DNA of 64,000 nucleotides from Passalora sequoiae. Taxonomy: Eukaryota; Ascomycota; Dothideomycetes; Mycosphaerellales; Mycosphaerellaceae. The position numbers and the translations under genes were made by a program. Below are positions 54,901 through 64,000 of this stretch, piece by piece (the stretch's first letter is position 1; each line of letters starts with the position of its first letter). Under the pieces are notes generated by a model, which saw only the letters and a list, made by a program, of their open reading frames with translations, ran no database searches and had not been told where the DNA came from. Location: the NCBI GenBank assembly GCA_013248845.1, contig WSQC01000009.1, positions 62,001-126,000 of the forward strand, given 5' to 3'.

Positions 54901-55351
54901 TCAATGAGCTGTTGCTCCTTTCGCTACAGCGTCTAGCTCCTTCGCTAGGGTTGTTGCTCGACTCTCCGGCCCCTGGGTCTTAGCCAGGGGCCGATGATCC
55001 CCTCTATACTCATCGTCGTCCTTTGTTCTGCTCGATGTTGTCACTCTTGTCGTCGGCTGTGTCAGAGTCGAATGAGATGTGGTCATCGTCCTCATCGATA
55101 GTGGTCCTGCTGTTCTTTGCAGCCTCTTTCCAGCCCGTCTTGTGAGGCCGCTTATGCTTTTCGCTATCTCTCACGTTGGCTGGATTGTCGCACTTGTGTT
55201 CAGTGGCACCGTCGTCGGCATTGTTGACTGCTGCGGATCATGAGCTCTTCTGCGAAGTCCAATTTGTGTCTGCTGTTCTTCGACCCCTGCTTGACCCGTC
55301 GTCTGCTACGTCGGTCTCGTTCACGAAGGATCGGCAGGGTCGTTTGCATCA
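54901..55351 (-). pseudogene. Relic of a charged, disordered protein gene
   Basis: On the minus strand a frame runs from 55348 to a TGA at 55010-55012, open except for TGA at 55238-55240. It is bounded upstream by another TGA at 55349-55351. The translation is strongly polar (HKCDNPANVRDSEKHK, TTIDEDDDHISFDSDTADDK), typical of linker regions. At the end the reading shifts to a neighbouring frame that continues in the same style (DDDEYRGDHRPLAK) to a stop at 54901. The internal TGA fits CGA-to-TGA. Either a decayed gene or one whose exons I cannot join. Confidence 0.45.
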
Positions 55352-57835
55352 GTATCCTGCGGGCTACCTAGGCCTAGGTGAAAGTTGGCCTGCTTCTATG
55401 TCGAATCATCGACCTTCTTGGGTCTCTTAGTATTTAATTCCTCAATGCAAGATATCAAAAAGCCAACTCTGCATCCCCGCGCAACTGACCCTGACACTAT
55501 ACACAAAGATCTCTCGTACTTGTAATGCCCTCTTCTACTCTCGCGCAGAACTCCGGAAAGCTAACCTAGGGCTAGAGACAGGACCTTCTTACGCACCCAT
55601 TGAATCCAAGCAGTCCGTATGCATTGAGTATACGTAGCCGTCAGAACATCCTCCGTTCACAACATGCGAATTGCGACAAAGAAGAAGGTTTTGCTCCCGG
55701 CGTGCTCAAATAGCCCGTAGGCATCAAGCATGAAACGTTGCCAGAGCGGGCGTCATTCAAAGTGCGATTCGGGCACGCTATCGCAGATGGCTGCCATAGT
55801 TCTGATGACAGAATAATTTTAAGCCATTTCTGGAAGCATAATGGTACATATATCATGCAAGTTCTTGTTCGCTGTTTTCTATGCTGAATGATCTGGCAAA
55901 ACGCATTGGCGGAGCCGTAATGGCGGGGAGATATCAGCGGAGATCTTGAGGGTCTCCGTCAGCGGTACCGTCGTAAATGTAAGTCTGGCTGCGCCCATAA
56001 GCGTGCTACCAGATCTGGCTGTTGTTTCAGAGGTTGTGCCAACGAAATGATCAGTTGTTCCCACGTTCAAAGGCCTAATAAAAGTGAGGATACCATCTGC
56101 TCCGTACCACGCCGTCCGTCGAGAGGTTCAAGATCAATGGATTAGCTAGAGGTCGTCCTCCGGCTCAGCTGGGGCGGATGCGCATGTCCTTTCGAAAGCT
56201 TCGCCAAAGCACACTTGGTGCAACGCGTAAGAGCCAGATCGGTTCGGTACCCCCTGCAAGGTCCTGTATCGACTCCCTGGGCAGCGGCTTGCCTATGACG
56301 CTCTGTGCTATGTTGTCTCATATCTGGTTAGCTATTATCTGCGCAAGGCGAGCAAAGCTGAAGGTATCATGCGCCGGAAAAGGACCTTTGAGAGCGTGGG
56401 ATACCGGAATGTTGCGCCGGCGGTTGAGTTCTCTGTTCCAAGAAGGATGCTGTGCCTAAGACTTGGCCAGTATCGAAAGACAATGAAGGACGCTGTGACC
56501 ACATTGGTGTCGCAATACGTCGGACTGGATGGATGATCTTGAGCTTAGTCCGACGTTGGAACTAACTACAGGGTGGAGCAGCACCTTCAGCATGGCCATT
56601 GGTCCCAGACATGATCTGATAATCGGCGACTGTCTTTGCCATAATCTTTTCAAGAGCTGTGCTTGCATGTCTGTTCAAGACATCAGATGCAGTCCCATTG
56701 ATGGCTGTGTGCATGTCCACTTGGATATATGCGGATTCCTCTCCACTACGAGTGCGCTCCCATCACCGCTACCGCGCTGTAATCGTCGCGATGTTGCAAT
56801 GGTCAACGCGTAGTTGTGTTCTCAGACTGTGACTGTACCACTTAAAGACTCTCGCAAGCTCCGTCTATAGCTGTTCTGGAATGACGATTGTTTGTACAGT
56901 CAAAAGACGGCGGTGCAAGGTTCGTTTAGGAAGGACGCATCGGTGGTCGTGAGGGCGTCTGCGTTAGGACGTGGTCGAAGGTAAGGTACTGGTATGGCGG
57001 CTAATCTTTGACTTGCCAGCCTACAACAGACTTTACTGAGCAGGAAAACTGACCTTGATGGTACAGCAAGACCAGTCCATTTAGTGCTGCAGAACATTGC
57101 TGACGTGTTCGCATCCAAGGACACGCTCCTAGACAAGAAGCAGCAGCAATAACTTATGTTACTTCCCACCTTTGGTCATGGGGACGACTCTGAACGGCCC
57201 ACCTACTTGATGTATCTGCCCACTATCAAACTCGCTTTGCGAGGCCATGAATTCTCTGAAAAGAGAGCTGCGCTGCCTGAACCTCAACTGACGCGCTTGA
57301 AGGAGTAGTAGTCGCAATTGACTCATGCCTAGACGTGCACGTGCTTCTGCTTAGTATAACGGTGTTCGTAGAAGATGTGCAGTCTGCATCGTAATCACAT
57401 TCGAGGCCGTAGCATTCTGCAGTCGCCATCTATGTCACCGAGTCCCAGACAGTAAATGATATCATTAGGATCTCTCTGCTTATCTCTTGTGCGTCTTTAA
57501 CGATGAGTATGAGTAATTGGTGCGTGTCCCAGTACGCTGTTACCATCAACTATCAGCTTCTCGGCATCCTTGCCTACATCGCGGATCAGTTGGAGGGAGA
57601 TTGCGCGTGGCAGATGAAGAAGATCAGCGTGAACTGGCATTCCGTTGGGAGTTGCAAGCAGACGTGGCGCAAGAGCGCATTGTAGCGAGGTCAGGCGATT
57701 GGTTGGATGGCAGGGGAATCCTGCGCCGCAAAGCCAAGGCGTAGAGTGAGTGGACTCGATGATTTTTTCCTGCTTAGTTATCATCTGGCCTTGATGCCTG
57801 AGTAAACAATATCACGTGTCACTCGCCTGGCCTCT
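55352..57835. other. Intergenic, no supported gene
   Basis: Only short frames on both strands (up to 95 codons). A 75-codon frame at 57517-57744 has a plausible charged tail but competes with two others. Nothing else recognised. Confidence 0.4.
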
Positions 57836-57951
57836 TTCGCATTTGTTTCTTCCTGATGCTGCTTCGCATTTATTACCGCATGCCGCTAAATTCGCATTTG
57901 TTTGTGGCTGCTTACAATCCGCACTTGTTCAAAGCTGCTTGAATTTCGCAG
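57836..57951. repeat. Cluster D of the AAACAAATGCGAA motif
   Basis: In complement form: TTCGCATTTGTTT (57836-57848), TTCGCATTTATT (57863), TTCGCATTTGTTTG (57891), CCGCACTTGTTC (57919) and a trailing TTCGCAGG (57944). Starts are 25-28 bp apart, as in cluster C. Confidence 0.7.
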
Positions 57952-60909
57952 GCCCTATATGCGTAGCAAAAACAGGCGAACGAGCTGAGAAAAATCCCGG
58001 CTTGGATTCCAACATGTCATCGCAGAGACCATACTACACACAGCGCAGCAGCTTCCAGGTTGAGGACGATGAGTATTGATCGCGTTGGTATGAAGTAGGC
58101 GCCGATCGCGGATGCCCTTAGCCGGTCTTGGCCACGTCAGTCGCCTTGCCCTTCGCACTAAATTACCGCACATCTGCTCGTCAACATCTTCACTTTCGGC
58201 ATCTCCTCCAACTTACTTGACAGTTCAATCCACTGAACAGTATCAACCACCGATAGCATTTACCATCATCGCGATGAAAATGCGCCCTCTGCCAATCCCT
58301 GAGCGCCACGCAACTCGTGGATCTAGACGGAAGTAGTGACATCTATCTTCTTGGTCTACGACCCAGACAAAGCTCTAGAGAAGGAATCACAAGCTACGAG
58401 ATCGGTACTAACCTCGACCTGCATAATCGACAGCCCCTCAGCGCGATGCTCCTACCACCCAGCAGCGAGGTGCTTGCCAGCAAAGCGGCACTTCCAGCAC
58501 GCTCCTCTACGGTGCAATAGCGAACGGTTGATGCCAAGACTGGAACAACAACCGCAGCAGCAGCTGGCAACCACATTTCGAGCGCGACATATCTTTGCCG
58601 GAAACATAAATGCGAAAAGATGCACAAAGAGCTGGCTGTAGGAGGACAGCCAATAGGCCGCAGCAATTTCACTGGAATGAGTCCAGACACAGTACTGCGA
58701 GACATTGTCCGCTCCTCTAGCAAGCCATAGGAAGGAGGCGTGGCGCCAAAGGCCCCCAATATATTTGAGCTACATCGCTGTAATGCTTAATGCAGATTTC
58801 TGGGGATCACAAACTTTTGGTGCTCGCTCTACTCCCAGAACCGCTGTGAAGCCGGATCTACTTCAAGGCTACGTGGCAATGAACGCTGATCGCCTACAAT
58901 GAGATATGTTTCACCGCTGGCCGTATGAATATCGTCAGCCACACCATCTTTATGGTACCTTCAATGCGGTGCTCAAGCACGAGCACCATCTTTATATCCT
59001 GGCCGCATTGCCCTACCTTCGCCTTTTGCCTGCTTCCCGAGGAAGAGACGATCTGACGTGCCGACTAACAGGACGTATCACTGGGCCACAGAGCCCTGAG
59101 TAATCCGGCAGCGCCCGCTTTGGACCCTGCCAGCTCTTCAAGAGTGCCTTGGACCAAACTTTTGATTGCGTCACACCATTTGGCCATCTTAAGGAATCAG
59201 ATTGAATTAAAAGGAGTTGGCGTGCAGCCTAAGACATTAGCTCTTGACCTTGGCAACGTGAACATGCTGTTTTGCACCAAGTAGTCCACTTATACTGTGC
59301 TTTGCTTGCCCTTGGCTCTGGCTAGAGTGACGGCCACCCCTACTGTGCATAACATACGCTCTACCACTCTACCTCGGATTGCAGATCATGGCCGACCTTG
59401 CAAGCGGGATCAATGGCGATATTCAGGTGAATATCTCTCTTCGCACGCTCCACAATTTAGATTGTGACCTCCATATCGCGATCTTCGGGCGTTACTAGAG
59501 TCTGCGGTCAATCTCCGCAACGCTGCCATCTGTCACCTGAAGCCCTCTACAAACCTTACTAAGATCAACAAATCACACAACCATGGTATGTTAAGTGCTA
59601 TGGTATTCATGGTGGCCCACAGGAGACGCGCAGTCTTGCATTAATATCGTGGACAGAGACCAGCCAGTGAAGCGCAAGTCAAGAGGACACGCGACGCACA
59701 ATTCGGCGCCAGGTTAGAAGACATTCTGTCCAACGCTTGCTGAGTGGAGACCGTCGTCTTTGACCGTACCTCCTCTTGAGTTCGGAGAAATGGACAGTGC
59801 AGCAATCACAATCTTTTCTACGACGACGTCTTAAACTCGTAAGGCAGTATCCGCTGTTCCAGTGCTTGACACGTACATACACTTCGTTATTGTGCCATTG
59901 ATACCGGAATGAACGCCTGGCTTGGCGAGCGAAGAAGAGTCACAGAAGACGGCAGCAGTAGTGGACACAGAGTAACAAACTGCACATCTTGAGCTTCCAA
60001 ATCAAGAGACATCCTCATACTCCAGATGTTGCACAAGTGCTCTGGCTTTCTCTAGCATACTACTCGAACAGAGCATCGATCTTGTGCGTGCTCGGCCCAA
60101 AAGCAGTCAATATAAACAATCAAATTACGCCTATGTCATCTTATCCTCAGGAAGTCTGCGAAAGGAGAACGAATGCAGCCAGCTTGACAATGCGAAGTGA
60201 GAGCAGTAGGTGAAACCATAGATCAAGCAATGGAGAATGTTAGAGCTGATTCATGTGCTATCAATACCGGAATAAGGAATCACCCAACGGCCTAACGCAC
60301 ACCTCGCTCGATCTCATTGCCAAAGGATGCCTGCATCAGTAATCGAAGACTTAACAAGTGCGATGAATTGACCTGATATCGCTTTTGTTCCTTGAAGATC
60401 CTTAGATATTCTAGGCTGATACTGGAATCAATCTAGCCTACACCTTGGCTAGAGTTAGCTGGAAGATCCCTCGCAGTGGGTGGAACAGGCACTGTGTCAA
60501 GCATACCATTCATGCGCCCTGAACAAGACTACAAGCTCCTCTAACTCGCCGATGGCATTGTTATCAGCACGCTTGTTGGAGTCGGCATATACTGTGACGA
60601 GCGCTCTTCCTTCGTTATGGATTGAATCAACGATCTTTTGCTCCCCTCCTTGATCGCTGCTTTGTTCTTGGAGTGCTTGATACGGCTGGTCTTCTCATTG
60701 GCGCTACTGTAGGACCCGTTACTCAACAGCATCTACAACTGCCGTTCTAAGACAATCGTTCACGCGCTGGTCCGCCTCTGCTCTATATACAACCATACAG
60801 ACATACTACCAAGCCCTGTCTATCGTATGTACTGTTCTACTGTAGCATTTGTATGCCCGTGGCCAGATGTTCGCATCCACCCCTCCGAATCTTCGTGGCT
60901 CCAAGGTCC
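57952..60909. other. Gene-poor stretch with one isolated motif copy
   Basis: Several short coding-like frames (57960-58079 ending in a charged tail, 58112-58336, 58336-58641) overlap in different frames and look decayed. An isolated motif copy reads AAACATAAATGCGAA at 58602-58616. Nothing is supported from 59100 to 60900. Confidence 0.4.
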
Positions 60910-62538
60910 CTACTGCAAAAACAAGCTCGACCTCAACCGACAACTACTTACACTCCTCCTATTGCCAATTCTACTCACCTCCCTCGCTACATCCTCCCAC
61001 TCCATCCCTGATGCTCTCGACTGAAGAATCTTTGCATCCTCTTCGGGCGTCCATTCTATCTTCCCATTCATAGCCGCCTTAGGTGCAGGCGTGGATTGGG
61101 TTGGGGGAAAGGGACGCGCACGGGTAGCGGCGGCGGCGAGCTTACCTTCCAGCGTCTGGTGCGAGGCCCAGATCTTGCGAGCGTCGGTTACGGCTTCTGT
61201 TTCAGCGGCTTGGGAGGCGATGAGATCGGCTTGGAGGCGTTGATTCTCGGACTGCAGATGGCGAATCTTGATGTCGTTGATTCTCTGGTTAGAGTCAGAG
61301 CGGATACGCCGGACGTCGCTGGTTCTGCGAGATAATTCCAGATCGTCTTGGAAACGTTGATTCCTGGATCTCAGGCGGTGGACTTCGGCGTCCAGGCGGT
61401 CGACGTACTTGCTGTGGGAGACGTGGGCGCATGTGAGGTCGTGCTGCAGGTGCTGCCTTTGGCTCTCTAGGCGTGCAGCTTCCTCATCATGAGTCTCGCG
61501 AGTCTTATCGATTTCATCCTGTAAGCTATGCTTCTGAAACTTTAGGTGGTCGACTTGCTTCTTGTGTGATGCATGGGCTGAGTCGAGCGCTTTCTGTAAG
61601 AGTTGCTTTTCTGATTCGAAGCGCTCGAAGGCTGCCTTGGAGGACGCACGAGCCTCGTTGAGATCATGTCGTGAGCGTTGCTTCTCATCAAGCGCCATCT
61701 GATATGATGCTACAGCATCAGCGAGATCATGCTCCAAGCGCTGCCTCGCGTGCTTGAAGTCCTCGATGCTCTCTTTGTAGGATACATGAGCGTCTTTAAG
61801 CTCGTCCTGTAAGCGCTTCTCTGCGGCCTCCAAACCACTAACGATGTTATTGTGAGTCGTACGAGCGACGTTGAATTCACCCTGCAAGCGTGCGACTTCC
61901 TCCCTGTGAGACTTATGCTCCTTGTCGAGCTCAACATAGTGAGCCGCACGCGCATCGTCCAGATCAAACTGCAAGTCTTGGAGCTTGTTTGTGAGGGAGG
62001 TATGAGTATCGTTGAGCTCGACTTCATGGGCTGCTTGATTTTGCTCGAGGTCATCTTTTGCTGCTTGGAGTTCGTCTTTCTTCTTCTCCATGTCCTCGCA
62101 CTTCTTCTCCATCTGGACAAGAAGATGCATTGTGCGGTTTTCCTTCGCATTGTAAGATTCACGGGTCTCTCTGAGCTCGACCCGCAGGCGCTTCTGCTCA
62201 GCCTGCTGCACGGCAAGCTTAGCCTTCACTTCTTTGTATTCAGCTTCGAAGCTAGGCAAGAGTTCTGCTTGACTCGCTTTTCGGAGGCTCTCTTCGAGCT
62301 CGACGTTCTTTTGCTCAAGTTCTCCACATTTTTCCTCAGCCAGTGCAAGAAGATGCAGCCGCTGCTTAATCTGACTGTCTTCTTGCAGCTTCCTCTCTTG
62401 CAACTCGACATTCTTCTGCGTAAGAGTCTTGCATCTCTTCTCTGTGGCCGCAAGAAGATTGAGCGCGTGCTCAATAGCGCTCCCAGCCACGGGCTGTGCT
62501 TCTTTCGAGGACATATCTAGTTGATGTTGACTAGCCAT
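60910..62538 (-). CDS. Coiled-coil protein with C-terminal Myb/SANT-like domain, 542 aa
   Basis: The frame starts at the ATG at 62536-62538. Residues 25-455 are almost pure coiled coil rich in Glu, Lys, Gln and Leu, with an approximate 28-residue periodicity (recurring LQxxLxxAxxSHxxxVDxL-type units). A short Pro/Ala hinge follows. Residues 494-533 resemble the fungal Myb/SANT helix bundle: WTPEEDAKILQ, GMEWEDVAREV, then RRSVSSCRLR. The third helix is followed by only seven residues, shorter than usual, so the domain may be truncated or an unrecognised 3' exon may follow (a GTAAGT lies at 60951-60946). A self-associating rod with a small putative DNA- or histone-tail-binding tip is the best reading. 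Confidence 0.85.
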   Translation of the reverse strand: MASQHQLDMSSKEAQPVAGSAIEHALNLLAATEKRCKTLTQKNVELQERKLQEDSQIKQRLHLLALAEEKCGELEQKNVELEESLRKASQAELLPSFEAEYKEVKAKLAVQQAEQKRLRVELRETRESYNAKENRTMHLLVQMEKKCEDMEKKKDELQAAKDDLEQNQAAHEVELNDTHTSLTNKLQDLQFDLDDARAAHYVELDKEHKSHREEVARLQGEFNVARTTHNNIVSGLEAAEKRLQDELKDAHVSYKESIEDFKHARQRLEHDLADAVASYQMALDEKQRSRHDLNEARASSKAAFERFESEKQLLQKALDSAHASHKKQVDHLKFQKHSLQDEIDKTRETHDEEAARLESQRQHLQHDLTCAHVSHSKYVDRLDAEVHRLRSRNQRFQDDLELSRRTSDVRRIRSDSNQRINDIKIRHLQSENQRLQADLIASQAAETEAVTDARKIWASHQTLEGKLAAAATRARPFPPTQSTPAPKAAMNGKIEWTPEEDAKILQSRASGMEWEDVAREVSRIGNRRSVSSCRLRSSLFLQ

Positions 62539-64000
62539 GCTTGCGGAACGGTCCGTTTGTATACTATGCTATCCTGAATGCGGTCCGATGCTGTAGATGA
62601 GTGGGGTGGGACTGTTGGTTGTTGTGCTTCTGTATCAAAGAGGATGATGTTTGTCAAACTTCCCAAGGGACCCGAGGGGAATCGCTGGGCTTATGTGGGA
62701 TTCTGGATGTGCAATAACACACCACAATCCACGTTAAGGACACCGTGTGTTGTTCTTCAAGTCTGTTCTCGTTACAACAAAGCTTTTGTGTATGTCTTTG
62801 TTGAGAGCAAAGACGCCTTGGTGCGATCAACCAGACTCTATCGGAACAAAACGGCTTGTATCGGATTCAAGATTTAGTTGTGCACCAAATTTGCCTCAGC
62901 GAGGATACAGGGTGTTGCAATGGTCAGTAATGCATGGCATCTAATCCAGTTCTCGAGTCCACGATGAGATGTAAGCATTTCCCATGGTCCTTCCACACGG
63001 AAAAGCAACTCGTGGTATGTTACGGCATGCTTCTTCCAGCTTGCTGATCAAGCAGCAATCTTCCTGATATGGAGATTGTTTAACTGAGCTATTGTTTTGA
63101 TGCTGTGCGCTTCGTCAGATGTGACGCCGCTGGGCTGTATATCACGCGGTCCTAGGATTATTTTCCATCATAGCGGGCCAGCATCTTTAGAGCAGGGCGC
63201 TCCATGGACTGCGGCACTTTGGTCGGTGGCTCCAGGTTCCTCGGCGTCTCAGGTACCGCACTTGACGTGCGCTGCCCCTAAGAGATATCAGCAACAGTGT
63301 GGAGGTCGGATCGTGCTATTGTGTCTTGAACATTTCGTCTTTGGACGCAACCAACACTACATTGACTCGGACGCCGTAGGCTGGAGCGAGCAGAACCTGG
63401 GCAACGTTTCTCGCAAGTCCGATGCCGCAGGACTTGCGCATGCCTAGCAAGCGACAATGGAAGATGATGAAGGATCTGATGCAAAGGCTTCGGTGATTCG
63501 CCTGGGTCACAGACTGTGCTGCTCTTGCATCGACGACCGTTCCGACTTTGCTTTGGTGACGGGACAAAACTCCACTGCAGCGCACAGATCGGATGTTCAG
63601 CTCGCAACAGAGCCTTCATGCGTTGCTTTGTACGGGCGAAAGCTGGCGTGTCTTCACCCTGATACGCGCTTACACTTCATATCGATTCACACAGCCGGTA
63701 CATATGAATTTTGTGTTTGGCCAGGGTATAGGTGCGGCTCAAGCTTGGATGACGCTTCGTAGACTGTCCAGATCCTTCGCTTAACGAACGTAGCGAACAA
63801 AGCTGTTATGATCACAAGTGCGTGTTCGTGGATGCAATGCAACTACGACAAAAGCTGCTCTTGCCACAGAGGTCATTTGTTACGGCTTTGTGCAGTTGTC
63901 TAGGCGGCTCGCAGAAGAATCTTTGCACCATTTTGGCGTCTCTAGCTCTTCTGAAAGTGTGGACCACGTCAACAATAGCGAAGGCTACGACGGTGGCGCA
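62539..64000. other. Window end, no supported gene
   Basis: Upstream region of the 60910-62538 gene, then short frames only. The 99-codon plus-strand frame 62578-62877 starts 40 bp from that gene's start codon and has no features. A 116-codon plus frame (63097) and a 113-codon minus frame (63278-63619) overlap each other. Confidence 0.4.

Noticed and set aside
60906..60951. GTAAGT...TTTTTGCAG as an intron near the end of the Myb-like gene
   Set aside because: Would be about 39 nt, lacks a branch site and would remove the SCRLR residues that fit the domain.
1..64000. tRNA, 5S rRNA and telomere repeats
   Set aside because: Looked for B-box-like GGTTCGAATCC strings and TTAGGG arrays by eye and found none; a covariance-model scan could still reveal a tRNA.

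Overview
The window looks like a nuclear contig of a filamentous ascomycete, most likely in the Dothideomycetes; the class is an inference, not proven. The reasons are: long, mostly intronless coding regions; one clear short intron (58 nt) with a CTAAT-type branch site and CAG acceptor; long low-complexity Ser/Pro/Gln-rich proteins; and AT-rich islands whose in-frame stop codons are explained by C-to-T (or G-to-A) changes at CpA, the mark of repeat-induced point mutation (RIP).

Region 1 (1-9540) is a RIP-mutated block. It holds one complete Ty1/copia retrotransposon (LTRs 1195-1868 and 7871-8595). Its primer-binding site matches the anticodon half of initiator tRNA-Met. Its single gag-pol frame (2518-6753) is never frame-shifted but has at least 12 nonsense codons. 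The flanks are equally AT-rich and contain a 33-bp tandem repeat and a duplicated segment on both sides of the 3' LTR. Composition switches abruptly near 9540.

Region 2 (9541-40684) is the gene-bearing part: nine protein-coding genes, nearly all without a recognisable domain. They are a Ser/Pro-rich protein (10301), three membrane proteins (13683 minus, 15586 plus, 17857 plus), a spliced disordered protein (21696-23217), a long heptad-repeat coiled-coil protein (25304 minus), a Gln-rich protein with SLR repeats and a KEN box (29172), an acidic protein with an internal duplication (32014), and a 997-residue protein whose C-terminal half resembles a Ulp1/C48 cysteine-peptidase fold with the catalytic cysteine apparently lost (37691). 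Two of the membrane proteins share a transmembrane-Cys-DExxAWW layout and may be distant paralogues.

Region 3 (40685-60909) looks like a gene graveyard. It has an inverted-repeat element (42173-42777), a degenerate repetitive gene-like array (44.4-45.75 kb), a multi-frame membrane-protein relic broken by CAA/CAG-to-stop changes (48.2-50.0 kb), a short RIP-like island (50.44-50.88 kb) and a charged-protein relic (54.9-55.35 kb). A 13-bp motif, AAACAAATGCGAA, recurs in clusters at 37.0-37.4, 41.8-42.0, 47.1-47.2, 57.8-57.95 and 58.6 kb. I cannot assign it to any known repeat.

Region 4 (60910-64000) has one clear gene on the minus strand, a 542-residue coiled-coil protein ending in a Myb/SANT-like helix bundle, and nothing convincing after it. 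No rRNA, tRNA, CRISPR array or recognised metabolic or defence operon was found.
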